A stretch of DNA of 64,000 bases, from assembly GCA_038025085.1 (NCBI GenBank), contig CM076145.1:49455206-49519205 (forward strand), read 5' to 3'. The notes beneath the pieces are model-generated. The model did not search any database, had not been told where the DNA came from, and saw only the letters and a list, made by a program, of their open reading frames with translations. Positions 43,488 to 56,009 of this stretch are shown here, piece by piece (within the stretch, counting starts at the first letter, position 1; the number at the start of each line of letters is the position of its first letter). Both the position numbers and the translations under genes were made by a program. This DNA is from Tetragonia tetragonoides. Lineage: Eukaryota; Streptophyta; Magnoliopsida; Caryophyllales; Aizoaceae.

Positions 43488-46006
43488 CTAGTCCTGTTTA
43501 CCACCAGCCCCAGGCTTAGAATGCTTTAAGCTTGACTTAGCCTTGGCAACGAACTTAGGATCTGGCTCATGCTTTCCAGATGGCTCTTTCATTGCCATCC
43601 AAATGTAGAATGCTAGCATCACGTTGACCGATATGACAGCAAATAATCCACTCAACAATGTCTGAGAAGAAGGTGATATGTGCGAGAAACCTGTAAATTA
43701 CACATGAATAAGCATCATCAGCAGATCAAAAAAAAAAAAACAAGAGTCGAAACAGAACTAAGGTTGTTTCTCTAACAATTTGAGAAACAAAATTTAACCA
43801 AATCACATCTAAATCCCTCACGTGGAAGTATTGTAATTCCCAACCCTAACTCCTGTAGACTTTGAATGTAGTGGAATTAGGAGAATGGTAAGCAATACAA
43901 GTGGCAAAAGCGGTTGTCTCAAATTGTATTGGACAAGTAAAAAAGGAAGCCAAATTGATAGCAGAATGCACGGATTTTTCTCAACAGAAGGAAGAAGGGG
44001 AATTAGTAATCCACTTTTAACAGTCCTAAGCAAAAGGTAGTTTCTTGATCAATTATCACACAAGGGTACTACTAGGTGCCAAGTTCTTGGTACGATTTCA
44101 TGAATTGGTGTTGGAAAAACAGATCATCCCTGCTTTAGGCTTGTTCTGAAATGATTCCTGCTGTGGTGTCCACATAGGCACGGAGCTACTTAATCACCAT
44201 GGAGTCCCATGATAATTTAAAAAGAGGCCATCTAAACCTATTAATTAATATCTACCACCTTACCTGCTCAAACAATATTCCAGCTCATGTCAAATCTACT
44301 TAACTTTTAGGGCCATCAACCCCATATTGCCAAGACCCGAAGAATTTTCCATTTTCCCTTGCAAATTGAGATGAGAGTGCATAACAGGAGAGCCCCCTTA
44401 TCCAAGCTGACTTTCAACCATGTGCGGACTGATGACAATTGCGTAAATTACAAGGGAGGACGGAGGGCAAGAAGCAGCATTATTTCCAAGCTGAAAACAT
44501 ATATTTCTATTTGGCAGTTTCAGGCAGGAGGAAAACAAGACCATGAATCCTTCGATCTCTATCTGTTAGTTCTAATTTGATAATTTATTTGAAATTGACT
44601 AGTTTAGACTTTAGACCATGTGCCTGGCAAGAACTCACCCGTTTGGCTTATGAGTCTAATACGTAATTGTAGTTCAGCTTCTAGTCATATCTTATGTTGG
44701 ATGCCTTGCTCCAGAGAGGGAATGATTGATCAAAATAATCAATACTCACCACCGGAACAAAAATTTCCATGAAGGTCTTATGTGCCATGCTTCAACTCCT
44801 CATAGAAGAGATCAAATAAACTACTGTTATGTTCCACTCTAATCAAGTCCGCAGGCAGATACCACAGAATGGATAGGCCGTTCACTGAACCCATGACTAA
44901 TAAGTCTTTAATTAGAGATGCAACAAGAGACACATAATTCAACAGAAGAAGCCTGAATAGATATGTTTCCTTTTAGATACACTATGTAGGACTTTACATA
45001 TAAAAGAGAAGGCACAATTAAGACTTAAGACTTCTAGTGGTGCGTGGTCCACTTGCCACACCCACCAGTCTGCCACAAAAGTATGAAATTTAGTGACTTT
45101 GTTTCTGCTATAGTGTGGAGTGACCAATTGGGTTTGCTTTGCCCATGTCCGCACTCCTAGCTTGACTGTTCAGCCTTGCTCTAACATTGTGAACTACTGC
45201 CACTTTTTAGTTCCTAACTACCAAAAAAGAGAGAGGAGAGATCATTTTTCTCTCAATTTCCCATTTCACACTGCCCTGTACCGCTATCTCCTTTGCTCAC
45301 TACTATCTCCACTTCTTACCCTCATCTGATTCATGCTAACTCAATTAACAGAGGCCTTACCTCGGGAATTTTTCCCGCTCATCCACTTTCTGATATAAAG
45401 GACCTACTCACTAAGTCTAAATTTAGCAAGGACTCAACACAAGTGACATGACATAGGAAGGGTCACCGTAAGATAAAACAACAGACAGTCAGAATCTTGG
45501 TATCATTCTTATCAATCTTGCTCAGCTAACATCACCATGTACATCAAACTGGGGAAACTTAATTCCAAAAAGCTCACACTCTTGCCTAGCACAAAGCCAC
45601 AAACCTAATACCTCTCAGACGGAATTGACAGATATAACTATATAAGGACTGCTCCATCTTCTAAATTTGCCTATCAGTTTTGCTAATGTCTACTAAGTGC
45701 TTATCACCTCATTAACACAATGGCGGGTACGCACGCATATGCAGCAAAAAAGCTGATGGTAACGAATCCCTCTTCCACAAGCACACCCAAAAGTCTCTTT
45801 CCATACCGCGCAAAACACATATAACCAGCGTATAAGAAATTTCTGTACTACTATTAGAAGTTTGATCATGTGAACATGTAAAGAAATCAGAAACCCTTAC
45901 CAGGGAACCAGTTATGGTTAAAACCATATAAGATTGCTATAGGAAGTATACACATAAACATCGATGTAACGAAGAACTTCCTGCTCACTTCACCCATTGT
46001 TGCCAT
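43488..46006 (-). CDS. VMA21-like V-ATPase assembly membrane protein
   Basis: Two coding exons, 45901-46006 and 43488-43690, give 102 residues. Exon one reads MATMGEVSRKFFVTSMFMCI and continues into a hydrophobic stretch ending GFNHNWFPG; exon two gives a second membrane segment around TLLSGLFAVISVNVMLAFYI and a basic tail ending GAGGKQD. The family assembles the V0 sector of the vacuolar proton pump in the ER. Two membrane spans, a short linker with F-P-G-F, and length near 100 residues all fit plant VMA21-like proteins such as At2g31710 (recalled). The yeast C-terminal dilysine signal is not present in the same form. A 5' UTR exon likely lies at about 46498-46720, joined by an intron ending CTCAG. 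The 2.2-kb coding intron shows no clear insertion. Confidence 0.9.
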
Positions 46007-46720
46007 AACCTGAGATCAAAAGGCCATCATCAGCCACCATATAATGGAACCCCAAATTGAAATTATAAAAGAAAAAAAAAACATAAAAATTGGAAAAACA
46101 CCTTCGTCCACACAAGCAATGTAGGAAGTTAAGAAAGCTCCAAACTTTTCTTAGAACTACCCTTAATTTAGGTTTTTCCCAGATTAAAAATTTAGCTCAA
46201 AATTCACAAAAGGGGCAAAAAGTAACATTATGATTATGTTATCCATATCTAATGAAGAATGAGAAACTGAATACATACATGAAGATCTTATTAGCAGTTT
46301 GGTTTCCTTGAAAGGGAAATTGCAAAATTGACAAAATTGAAGCTAAGTAATAACTGAAATAACAATCAAGCAAGAAAATGAACGAAATCCAAAATAAATA
46401 TCGAGTAATTTCATTTGATTATTTAGATCAATTTATTCGTGTGATTTTCAACCAAACTATAAAAGAGAGGAGGAGATTAGATTGAGTTAGAAATTACCCT
46501 TTCGAAAAGAGCAAAGAAAAAACTGAGGTCTTTCACTGTCTCTGATCCTTTCACTTATAATTTGGCAATAAAACCTTCATTGTTTGACAAATCTAATCCA
46601 GCTCATAATTCATGACCTCTTTTTTCCTCTTTTCTTTTCTTCTTTTTATTTTTTTGAGGAGTAAATCTGTGAATTCTGATTTCTGATCTTCTTCTTCTTC
46701 CCACGGCGACGAATGTAAAT

Positions 46721-47484
46721 TTCTCGACCAGAAGAAAAAAATAATAATAATGGATTTTTTGTCACAAACTAGCTATATCACATTTTGTCAAATAGTATCT
46801 TATAGTTTTATTTTTTTTGAAGAAGTACCTTATAACCCAAAAAATGTATTAAATCGGTACTTTTTGACGGAAAACTCACTAACGGACCATTTTAGAGTTA
46901 GACTCCCACACAAGATTACCATTTTACCCTCCTCACTTGTTCCTTCTCTCTTTTACCCCATACTTAAGTCCCCCATTAAAATTAGAGCTGTCAAAAGCTA
47001 ACACGGCACGACAACACGACACGAATCGGATACGAATGTAGCGGGTTAGTGTTGAGAGGTTTCGTCCCGTTTAATTAAATGGATTGACACGAGTAACACG
47101 TTTAGTTAAATGGGTTAGGTTAAGGTTGAGATTTCCAACACGAAAGCAACCTGCTTACGACCCGTTTAATTATAATTGTCAAATTTAAGTTCAAATAATT
47201 TGTAACAAGTAAATAATATAATAGAATCTCACCTATCTTGAGCATTTTAATACTTTTAGGTTATTGAATGTACACTATATATGGTTAGAACTTTTTCTCA
47301 CCAATCACCATCCCACATTCACACCTCTTTCTCTCTCCTCAATCCTCATCCTCCTTCAAACTGACAAAGAGACAGTTCAATTCTGATAAATTTAACTCCA
47401 AAAAACACACTCTTACCCAATGTAGCCAATTTAATCTAATCTTTTTGTTTGTTACTTGTATACTGTATGAATAATGGTTGTTAT
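46721..47484. other. Intergenic DNA with a possible hAT relic
   Basis: GAGCTGTCAAAAGCTAACAC, CGACACGAATCGGATACG and several CCCGTTTAAT-like motifs at 46985-47170 resemble the inside of plant hAT-type elements, but I cannot find paired ends or a duplication. The rest is AT-rich without a gene. Confidence 0.35.
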
Positions 47485-48053
47485 TAGGGATGTAAATGGA
47501 TCGGATTCGGATCGGGTGGAGCATCATCCGTCTCATCCGCGAAATCCATCTGATCAATCCGCTTCATCCGTCATCCGCGAACCATCCAATCCATATCCAA
47601 TCCGTCCGTCATCCGCGGATTAGTGGATGGATCGGTTGCTTAACGGTTTATGGAGTAAAAACAATAAATAGACCCAACTATAATAAAACTGTTCGTAGTC
47701 AAACAAAACTTCAACTCATATACGATTGTTTTACCTTGTAACAATAAAAATAACACAATTTAGTTTAAATAATAACAATACAAAGTGGAAAACAAGTAAA
47801 ATTAAACTAAGATGTAAATATAACATAGGTTTGATATTTTTTTTTATAATTTTTTTTCACTTTTATATCTAAATGGGTGACGGATGGATTCGCGGATCGG
47901 GTTAGCGGATGAGAAATCTCATCCGTCATCCGCTCCATCCGCCATCCAATCCATCCGTCATCCGCTCCATCATCCATTTAATCGGGTTTTAATCCATATA
48001 TTCGATTCGGATGGAGCGGATATCCGCGAATCATGAATCCATTTACATCCCTA
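47485..48053. mobile_element. Non-autonomous hAT element, 569 bp
   Basis: The 8-bp sequence GTTGTTAT occurs exactly at 47477-47484 and 48054-48061. The ends are perfect 17-bp inverted repeats, TAGGGATGTAAATGGAT. Subterminal regions on both sides are filled with CATCCG/CGGATG motifs in both orientations, while the middle is AT-rich. No transposase frame is present. Confidence 0.93.
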
Positions 48054-49162
48054 GTTGTTATTGAACGGAGTAGTAGCAAATACACGCCATTGCCCATTGC
48101 ATCTGATTTTCTTTCCCCATTGTTATGCTTTATGAAGCTTTTTGACTCCTCAAAAAAAAAAAAAAAAATCAATTGCCACTATCATCTACAGCTACTCGCT
48201 ATTGTCCTTTACTAACAAATCAAAGTTGTTTTTGTTCCACGTACCATTGTTATGAAGCTTTGACTCCTCAAAAAAAAAAAAAAAATCTGATTTGTTATCC
48301 AAAACTTGTCAACCATTGTTATCAATCTTAATTGTGTGAGAAAAAACTCTGATTATTTTTTCTCTCAAATCTTTGTACAATTTTCTGTTATGTCCATTGT
48401 AAAGACCTAAGGTAAACCACTCACCATGGATGAATGAGGATACCTTGAACAGCATTTTCTGGGTTGGGAGCAGGTGGTTGTTGGGCATGTTTTCTGGGTT
48501 AGGAGAGAGGGTAACAGGGGGTTATTTCCCTTCAATGGTTTGCTTGTTTTGCCTTGAACCAATGATATTTATATAAATTGAAATAATGAATTAATTGAAC
48601 TAATGACTCTTATATTGAATCAATTGATCATTGACTCTTTTGTTTTACGGTGGAGGAGAGAGAGGAAAAGGAGGGAGGGAGTTGGTTCAAGGCAATATAT
48701 TTGTTTCTTTTTTCTTATTTGACAATGAATATCTTGCACCATTTTTAAGCTCTTTGCATAGTAAATTGGACCTTTATCTACCTTGTATTGACTATAATTG
48801 TCTCTGCAATAAGTATTTTAATCATAGTAAAATGAAATTTCATCCACTTATATTATCTAAAGCTTACATAAGCATTTATTTAATTTTATTTTTTATTCCA
48901 CGTCACCCGGGTGGTCTACCCACCGGGTAGATATAGCACTCTGAGAAGCAAATGATCAAGTTCCAGAATGGATCGGAAATTGAGAGTACCAAATTAAATT
49001 AAGGCGAGTGAAGTTGAACTATTGTATTGAACCTTTCAATAATCTTCTTTTCTATTCAGATACAATTTGAAACTCCGTAGTCATAAACATTGCCCGAAAT
49101 GGGGTTACACTGATTATTATTGTTGTTGATGTTGGGGTACTGAAACCTTTCTCATACTGCCA
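48054..49162. other. Intergenic DNA with small duplications
   Basis: A segment with CCATTGTTATG, GAAGCTTT and GACTCCTC followed by a long A run appears twice (48118-48168 and 48243-48286). Otherwise AT-rich, with no gene signal. The sequence just below 49162 is the 3' flank of the dehydrogenase-like gene. Confidence 0.45.
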
Positions 49163-51944
49163 TCAAATGCAGAATGCAAATATTGACTTCCCAGCAGTGA
49201 AGTATCCATTTCCAGCATAGGCACATCCGTTGCCGACGAATACACCCCCATACATAACGGATCCAGTTTGATATGACCACAACACAACACCAGTCTCTGC
49301 ATCAATTGCATATATGGTTCCTTGAATATCGAATGACCCAGCAAAAACAACACCGTTAGCGACTGTTACAGGGCCAAAGGCGGGTGCATTGCTAGGATTC
49401 CCCGTGGACCACAAGATTTTCCCAGTTTGAGGCTCCATTGCCACCCATCCTCCAGCTGTTGTGGTCTCGTTAGAGGGCTTGAGAGTGAAATTCTTCGCTT
49501 CACTATTGGCTATGTTGGTGTAGATCCTCCTTCCATCTGTGGCCGCTCCCCAAATGCCACCTCCCTTAAGTCCCCCCGGTCCAGCCTCCTGCATATTCAT
49601 CAGTTAAACAGGCATTCAGAAAGATCAGACTCGTGTATAAAGATGCATGGTACATACAGTCTATACCATTTCGTGTGTACCTACGTAGATGTATGATTAC
49701 TTAGTTGCATGTACCTCATCCAAGATTATCTATGCTAGTAGTAAAGCATACTATATAATATATATACTTAGAAAATAGAATGAAATGGTTTTGAATAAAA
49801 GATGAAAGAACACACCGTGGACCAGACAAGGTCACCTGTATCACGATCCAAAGCCCATGTAAAACCACTCTTTTGAACAGCAACAGCAAGATCCCTTCTA
49901 GCTCCATTGATGTCCACACTGAGCAACATTGGTGCTGCCCCAAAGTCAGCATCCGGGTTGGGGCCAGGCGGGCAATTTGGGGTGGAAAGATTCATGCATT
50001 TAACAAACCAAACATCGTATCCTCCTAGCTGATGGTACCACTTGATTTTGCCCGTGTCCAAGTCCAAGGCCAAAATCGATTCTGAGTGGTTATCAGGCTC
50101 AACACACTCGTCGGGGTGGGCCGGGGTAGTTTGATTATTCTCTTTCTCCTGGCATTCCTCGATTTCTTTCGGGACTGAGTACAGATTTCCAGTAGCTATG
50201 TAAACAAGATTTCTATGTTCGTCGATGGAAGGGCTGCTCCCCCATATTGCAGCACCAGCATACCCACCAAGCTCACCTTGGTTGTCTGGGAGCATGTAGG
50301 TTTGCCATAGGATTTTGCCACTGTAAGCATCTAGTTTGGCAAGGCTACCACGAAAGGTACAGCATTTCTCTATGCTAACTAACTCTTCAAGAGAGGATAC
50401 TCCTACATAAAACGCCCTGTACTATAAACATGTTAAAAATATTTCATTTGTTATTCATGGGTGCTATTTCAATTCTTAAATCTAATATTGCCTAATCTTT
50501 TGGCCTTTTTTAAAAAAAATTCTTTCTCTGCTTTTCACCTTATAATTTTCGATAATGAGACTTCAACTTATTCGCATCAAACTACAAGGGTGCTAAACCA
50601 AACAACAATTCGTTGCAGTATTAATTGCCTAAGAACTGATATTCAAAACCTTTAAAAGATGGATTCCTACAAGTTAGATAGGATCTCATAACTTTAATAA
50701 CGCATGTATTCATCTCACATATCTCCATAAAGTCACTCATAAATTAAAGTCTATCATGATGACATGAGAAATTTTGTAAGAATATGCTACAGAAAATGTC
50801 GGATGAACGAAGAGTTTTAAAGGAATTCGGCAAGAAGAAGAAAAAGTTGTTAACGGCAGTGACTAGTATGTTTCAAGTCAGTGTAATACAATTAGGGTGT
50901 TGCTAAATGCAACAGCTGATTTACCAGAGGCAACATTTTTATGATATGGGACTTCTTATCTAAGTAACTAACTCAGTCAACAAAATTGCCAGAAATGTAG
51001 TCATGTCTCTTTATATTCAATACTAAAAACTGCAAGAACTAGTACTTTATCTAGCTATCCTAGTATTCATATGTAGAAGTAGGTAAGGTACCTGTTGTAG
51101 TAAGTCCCTGACATCGTAATGAGGCTGTTAGGATGGCTATCAAGTTGAGTCATCCACACAAGCTTCCCAGTATCTCTTCTAAACCCAAGAACAGCAGAAG
51201 GTCCATACATTCCAACAATCACCAAGTCACCAGCTATTGTCGGAGTTGTTCTTGACAACACCAAAGTGCCACGAAAAAGGGGCCCGGTCGCATTGAACCC
51301 TGTTAATTAGTGCAAGTTCTGCTTCCACACAAGAGATCCATTGGATTCCTTAATGGCATAAACGTTACCATCAAAGCTGGAGAAGTAGACAGTCCCCTCA
51401 TAAATGGCTGGCGTTGCTGTTGTGTAACTTTCAGCTTCAAATTTCCACTTCAAATGCAGGTTCGGAGCAGTCTTGGGACTGATCTTCGTCTCTTTTGAGG
51501 CATATCTCCGATTTCCCAAATCTCCCCCGTGGTTTAGCCACTTATCTTGATCTTGTCTAGGCCACTAAGAAACCAAACCGAATAAACAGATCCAAATGAC
51601 ACATAATGAATTAATTAAGATTAACTCCATAACGGAAATAATCATTGTAGAGGAGAAAACAAGGGAATATATAAAATGGGGGTAATAAACTAAGCTGATG
51701 TTTGTTTGGTGCATTATGCATCATGTACACAATAACAAGTTAACAACTAATCCGCTACAGACATGGCTGGAGAGGCCAAGACTTTACACAGAACCAGATG
51801 CTCACCCGAACTGTTGATAATCATTGTACAAAGGGAAAAAGAGGAAGGACTTACTTGACATGATTGTGTTGAAGCTAAAACCAGAGAAGTTGCTAACAAT
51901 GTAAGCACATAATTAGAACCTATGCTGCCTCCTCTCAACGCCAT
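49163..51944 (-). pseudogene. PQQ-type (polyvinyl-alcohol dehydrogenase-like) quinoprotein, in-frame stop
   Basis: Four exons, 51855-51944, 51092-51564, 49816-50416 and 49163-49588, join in phase to 530 codons. Exon one is a signal peptide (LTLLATSLVLASTQSC). Propeller repeats follow: PAIYEGTVYFSSFDGNVYAI, GKLVWMTQLDSHP, LDAYSGKILWQTY, LALDLDTGKIKWYHQLGGYD, WALDRDTGDLVWST, QGTIYAIDAETGVVLWSYQT. The fold is the eight-bladed quinoprotein propeller; in plants the substrate is not established. Codon 116 is TAA (51307-51309), after KQNLH and before LTGFNATG, with homology going on in the same frame and no other lesion seen. The gene thus probably yields only a 115-residue secreted stub, or is newly dead. 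All splice sites look intact, which points to a recent mutation or a base error. Confidence 0.85.
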
Positions 51945-52414
51945 GAAAATAGAGATTGTGAAGATTTAGTGACAGCTCCTCCCGGATCCTAGCTATTTAA
52001 ATAATGATTAGACTGCTCCATTATGTTATAATAAGTACTAGTCATTGACTTTACCAAGTCGTAACTAATCCCAAACCTGTCCTAATTTTGGGCACAGACA
52101 GCTACTTTATTATATGATAGGAGTACTAATCTATTATAAATGAAAAGTGCCTCATCTGCTTGTCAGACTTATCTTCCATGCTATTTAGTATTAAAAAAAT
52201 TCCCGTGCATCTAGCAATTCTAATAGTCCCACTTAAGCTTGGATCTAAATGTGCATATAAAAAACTTCTATATTATTCAAAATCCTCATTGTCATGTTGT
52301 CAACTTGCCACGATAGGTTACAAATTTAACATTTCGTGAAGGGTAGGCGCGCTTGAGTTTAGAACTTTGTACAGAGAAGCTAGAGGAGGAAATAAGCTAA
52401 GATTTCACTTTTGT

Positions 52415-52650
52415 ACCGTCACAGGCCAAAGGCAGAGGCATTGCTAGGATTCGTCGTGGTCCACAACATTTAATCGATCCAATGCTCCATCGCGAACCAT
52501 CCTCCAGCTGTCGTGGTTTTGTTAGAGGGCTTGGGAGTGGAACTCTTTGCATCGCTATTGGTTATGTTGGTGAAGAATCTCCTTCCATCCATGCCTGCTC
52601 CCCAAATGCCACCTCATCAAACGCCCTCGCTTCACCCTCCTGCATATTTA
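52415..52650 (-). pseudogene. Detached, degenerate copy of the last exon of the quinoprotein gene
   Basis: It aligns with 49370-49600: both carry GGCATTGCTAGGATTC, CATCCTCCAGCTGT, GTTAGAGGGCTTG, CTCCTTCCATC, CTCCCCAAATGCCACCT and the acceptor-side CCTGCATATT. Small deletions and substitutions break the frame. Only part of exon 4 is present, about 500 bp upstream (in gene sense) of the start codon. Confidence 0.85.
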
Positions 52651-53256
52651 TCAGTGAAACATAAAATGAAGGAAGATTAGATTCCACATATTAACATGCG
52701 TGGTGCATAGTACATGTATGATTACTTACTTGCATGTATTTTGTTTAAAGGCACCTATAACATATTATACAACCTTAAAATGAGAAATGCTTTCGTATCT
52801 GAAAACTACTGAAATGAGAAAGAACGGACTACATATTCCATGACAAACAATCAAAATGCTTCATCATTATCAGAAAGGGGCATGGCTGAAATAGCATCCA
52901 TTTCATTCTCAATCCTGCAAACAACAAACAAAAAAGAATAAAAGAAATCATTAGTACCGATTAGTAAGTCCTGATGCGGCAAAGTTCAAGTACCAGAAAA
53001 TCCTTCAAAATCTAATACAAATTGCAGAGCGAAGTTGCCTGATTAGAGGAAAACCTGAAGATAGGTTATAAAACGTACGAAACAAGAAATCTATATGCCC
53101 TACAAACAAGGATTTTTAAACTAGTATTTGGCTTTAATACTAAAACACTGACACTAAAAGCCTAACCACTACACAATGCGTTTTTGGATTTTGCTCTATA
53201 TGCAAATCATTAAAAGCCTTAATCAATATATACTGAATTACTGATAACAAAACACT

Positions 53257-53745
53257 CATCAAACAGTCAACACCAATTTTCAGGCTAATTAAAGTCTATA
53301 ATATATACTTACTTTTGTTGTTCAACCATGTCAATCAGACCTTTTGTTGGCAAAAGAGCAATTTCCCCAGTCTATGTAAGGTTTGGATTCCTGCAAAGAG
53401 TAAACAGGGTAATTAGGCAATAGACAGCTGAAAAACATGACAAGAAACAACAAAATGAGAGAAACAGAGAATGCTCCAGGATTGCTCCCAGCAAGCTTTG
53501 GCTTTATTATCGCTCATCAAACACCAATTCTTAGGCTCAATAAAGTCTATGATATAGCTACTTTTGTTGTTCAGCTAAGTCAATCAGATCTCCTCAAGGC
53601 AAAAGAAGAATCTCCCCAGTAAATGTAAGGTTTGGATTCCTGCAAAGAGTACAACAAGGTGATTAGGCACTAAGCAGCTGAGAAACAACACAAGTAAGAG
53701 AAATACAGAATGATCCAGGATTGTTACCCAACAATCTTTCTGCCA
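53257..53745. repeat. Tandem duplication of about 250 bp including a Ran exon
   Basis: Two adjacent units begin CTCATCAAAC (53256 and 53512) and share AAGTCTAT, GTAAGGTTTGGATTCCTGCA, AAAGAGTA and CCAGGATTG. Each contains one copy of the C-terminal exon of the Ran-like pseudogene. Confidence 0.8.
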
Positions 53746-55094
53746 AGGTACAGAGCTTCAGAAAGTTATAAGTGCTCTTGGTAGATATCTCAAAGTACTG
53801 AAGGCTCTTGTTCCTGTGAAATGCTAGCTGTTTTGCCTCATCTGACTGTTCATGACATCAATGATCGACCATGTTTCCACAGAGAACGATATGGATATTC
53901 TCGCACATCCTATGCATTCATTAGATTATATGAGCTACACAGATAGCCATAAGAGTCTGGGCTTGGTCTTGTATGTCATCCGCACTGTGACATCAAACAA
54001 ATACAAATAGCACATTGCCCATGAATGCTGCAATGAAACAGATCCTATCAATATATAGGTCGCCTTAACTCTTCCACAAAGAAATCTGTTCATTGTAGGG
54101 GGTGTACTCATAAGTAACCATCCAAAAAGGGAAAATGATAAGAATAGACAACAAACAGTTATTTACATTGTTTCCTTTGGGCAAATGGGCGTATGAAATC
54201 AGCAGCAGAACACCAATCAACAATAATGGGAGCGAATGATAGACTATACAAATCATGAAAAGGTAATTTTGAATCTTTTTCATTTAGCAACTTGGAATTA
54301 TGAAATAAACGACAAGACATGAACCAGAGTATTAACATATATATAACATGTTCAACATGGCTGACTTACCAATAACCATTAAATCCTTCAAATCTCTCTT
54401 GTCCAACAGTATCAAAGAAGTTGAATCGAATATTGTCATAGTTAGTGTAAATACAAAGGATAAACCTCTACAAATTACAAACATACTAATCAATGACAAA
54501 ACATTAATCAGGGTATTAAGAAACATATAACCAAGCTCATGATGGCTTACCTACAAATCTCCCTTGCCCAGCGGTATCCCAGCAGTTCAATGTTGCCTTA
54601 GGTAGTGTAAAAGTCCAGGATGAACCTCTACAAAAACTAAAAAAACATTTACAGAGATTACAAAACATATACTAATAAAAAGACCAACTAAAAAGGCATA
54701 TATGTAAAATATAAATCGAACTTACTATCATATATCCTCACTTTTCCAGTCAGAAGCCCCTTAACAAACAGAGATTAAATCAATCACAGCATCTGAAATC
54801 AAACCATACTGCTATCCTTGAAAAGCCCAATCGTTCATTTCTTCTAAAGCGTCAAAAACAAGTAAATAATGGGAAAACAAAATTAAGAGCACCATAACAT
54901 TTATAATCTTTGAGAACATAATAAAACGGATTGAAGCATTAATTAAGGCAAAATGATTCTCAATTTAAACTACCAATGTCACTAACGCAAAAACGAGAAG
55001 AAACTAAATATTCGGGTAATTACGGTTTCTGATGGTAGTGACTACCAAGATTCAAAAGAAAAACAAAATCAACATAAAAAAAATGGGATAATTA

Positions 55095-55330
55095 TCACGA
55101 TTATGAATAATCTTGATTAATTTCAAAATAGAAAATCAGAAATCAACAAATGTGAACCACAACCCTAAACCCTAACATGAATATTTTTCGAAAATAGATT
55201 AACTAATTCATGAGAGAGAGAAATGAATAATCTTGATTATATTCGAAATAGAAAATCAGAAAATCAACAAATGTGAACCACAACCCTAAACCCTAACATG
55301 AATGTTTTTCGAAAACAGATTAACTAAAAC

Positions 55331-55345
<15 letters not shown>
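55095..55345. repeat. Two-copy tandem repeat (about 125 bp) with telo-box motifs
   Basis: TGAATAATCTTGATTA, AATAGAAAATCAGAAA, CAACAAATGTGAACCACAAC, CCTAAACCCTAACATGAAT and CATGAGAGAGAG recur with a spacing of about 125 bp. Each copy has AACCCTAAACCCTAA, a plant telo-box motif. It lies between the putative first exon and the body of the Ran-like pseudogene. Confidence 0.85.

Positions 55346-55381
<36 letters not shown>
55333..55381. repeat. (GA)n microsatellite, about 24 repeats
   Basis: An uninterrupted GA run extends from the second telo-box repeat up to GGTGTTAACC. It is likely length-polymorphic. Confidence 0.97.
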
Positions 55382-55383
<2 letters not shown>

Positions 55384-55400
55384 GTTAACCTTGCCATTTT

Positions 55401-56009
55401 GAGAGTTAAATGATCGTCGAAGGAGATAGAGATAGCGCGAGAATATGAATTGCGGGAAAATTCTGACAATCTGGGTGAGTATTTAAAGGAGAGATTAGCA
55501 GTAATATTTCGCCGACTTTAAAATTACGCGTTGACTGTAGAGTCAAATTGACGCGGTAATAATACGCCGTGTTGGGCTGGATCTGGGCCTGGGCCTAATA
55601 AAAGCGTGACTAAGTTGGGCTAGTGTTTATTTGCGGATTATGGTATGGATCTCCCCGAAATCATTTTTTAAAGTATTTCATAAAAAACTCAATGATTAAA
55701 TCAGAGCTCATCACATCAGCGGTTGCTAAATGATGTATCAATTTACTAATAACGTGTCAAGTGACTCATGACCAGTAAAAAAGGAAAAAAAAAAAAAAAG
55801 GAGAAAGTAGCAACAATAGACGTTGGTATCAAATCAAAAAAAAAAATGGGAAAAATTAAGAGACCTCACTATAATAGTAGAAAGGGCTTGGGGTAGGTTA
55901 ATGTGGTACGGGGTGGTGGGGAGCCATGCTCGTTACCCAAAAATCGTGGAGTAGACATGCCCATTGCATAACTTTCATAATGGTAGATGCTTCATGTCGC
56001 GTCGCTTGC
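55401..56009. other. Upstream region of the Ran-like pseudogene and junction to the satellite
   Basis: The first 100 bases or so are the likely old leader of the Ran copy. An A-rich stretch follows (55770-55860). Sequence then changes to GC-richer satellite DNA near 56010. No gene is seen. Confidence 0.45.

Larger units (their letters stand above)
52851..55400 (-). pseudogene. Ran-like GTPase pseudogene with duplicated exons
   Basis: On minus, ordered pieces match Ran: FVKGLLTG (about 54770), two switch-II exons (54551-54630 with CWDTAGQGRFV; 54370-54470 with IRFNFFDTVGQERFEGFNGY), IHGQCA and FDVTVRMTYK in different frames (53965-54027), CENIHIVLCGN and [20 protein letters not shown] (53710-53905), two C-terminal exons (53565-53639, 53313-53390, LIDL/LIDM...EQQK), and the acidic end (52851-52914, DNDEAF). 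Ran drives nuclear transport. Here the P-loop is not found, frames shift, and stops occur, including a different one in each C-terminal exon copy (TGA in the upstream copy, TAG in the other). A possible first exon with ATGGCAAG sits at 55391-55398. Confidence 0.78.

Noticed and set aside
46985..47170. Complete hAT element
   Set aside because: Internal motifs look right but no paired ends or duplication were found.
55160..55310. CCCTAAACCCTAA as interstitial telomeric DNA
   Set aside because: Only two short motif copies, each part of a longer 125-bp repeat; telo-box is the better reading.
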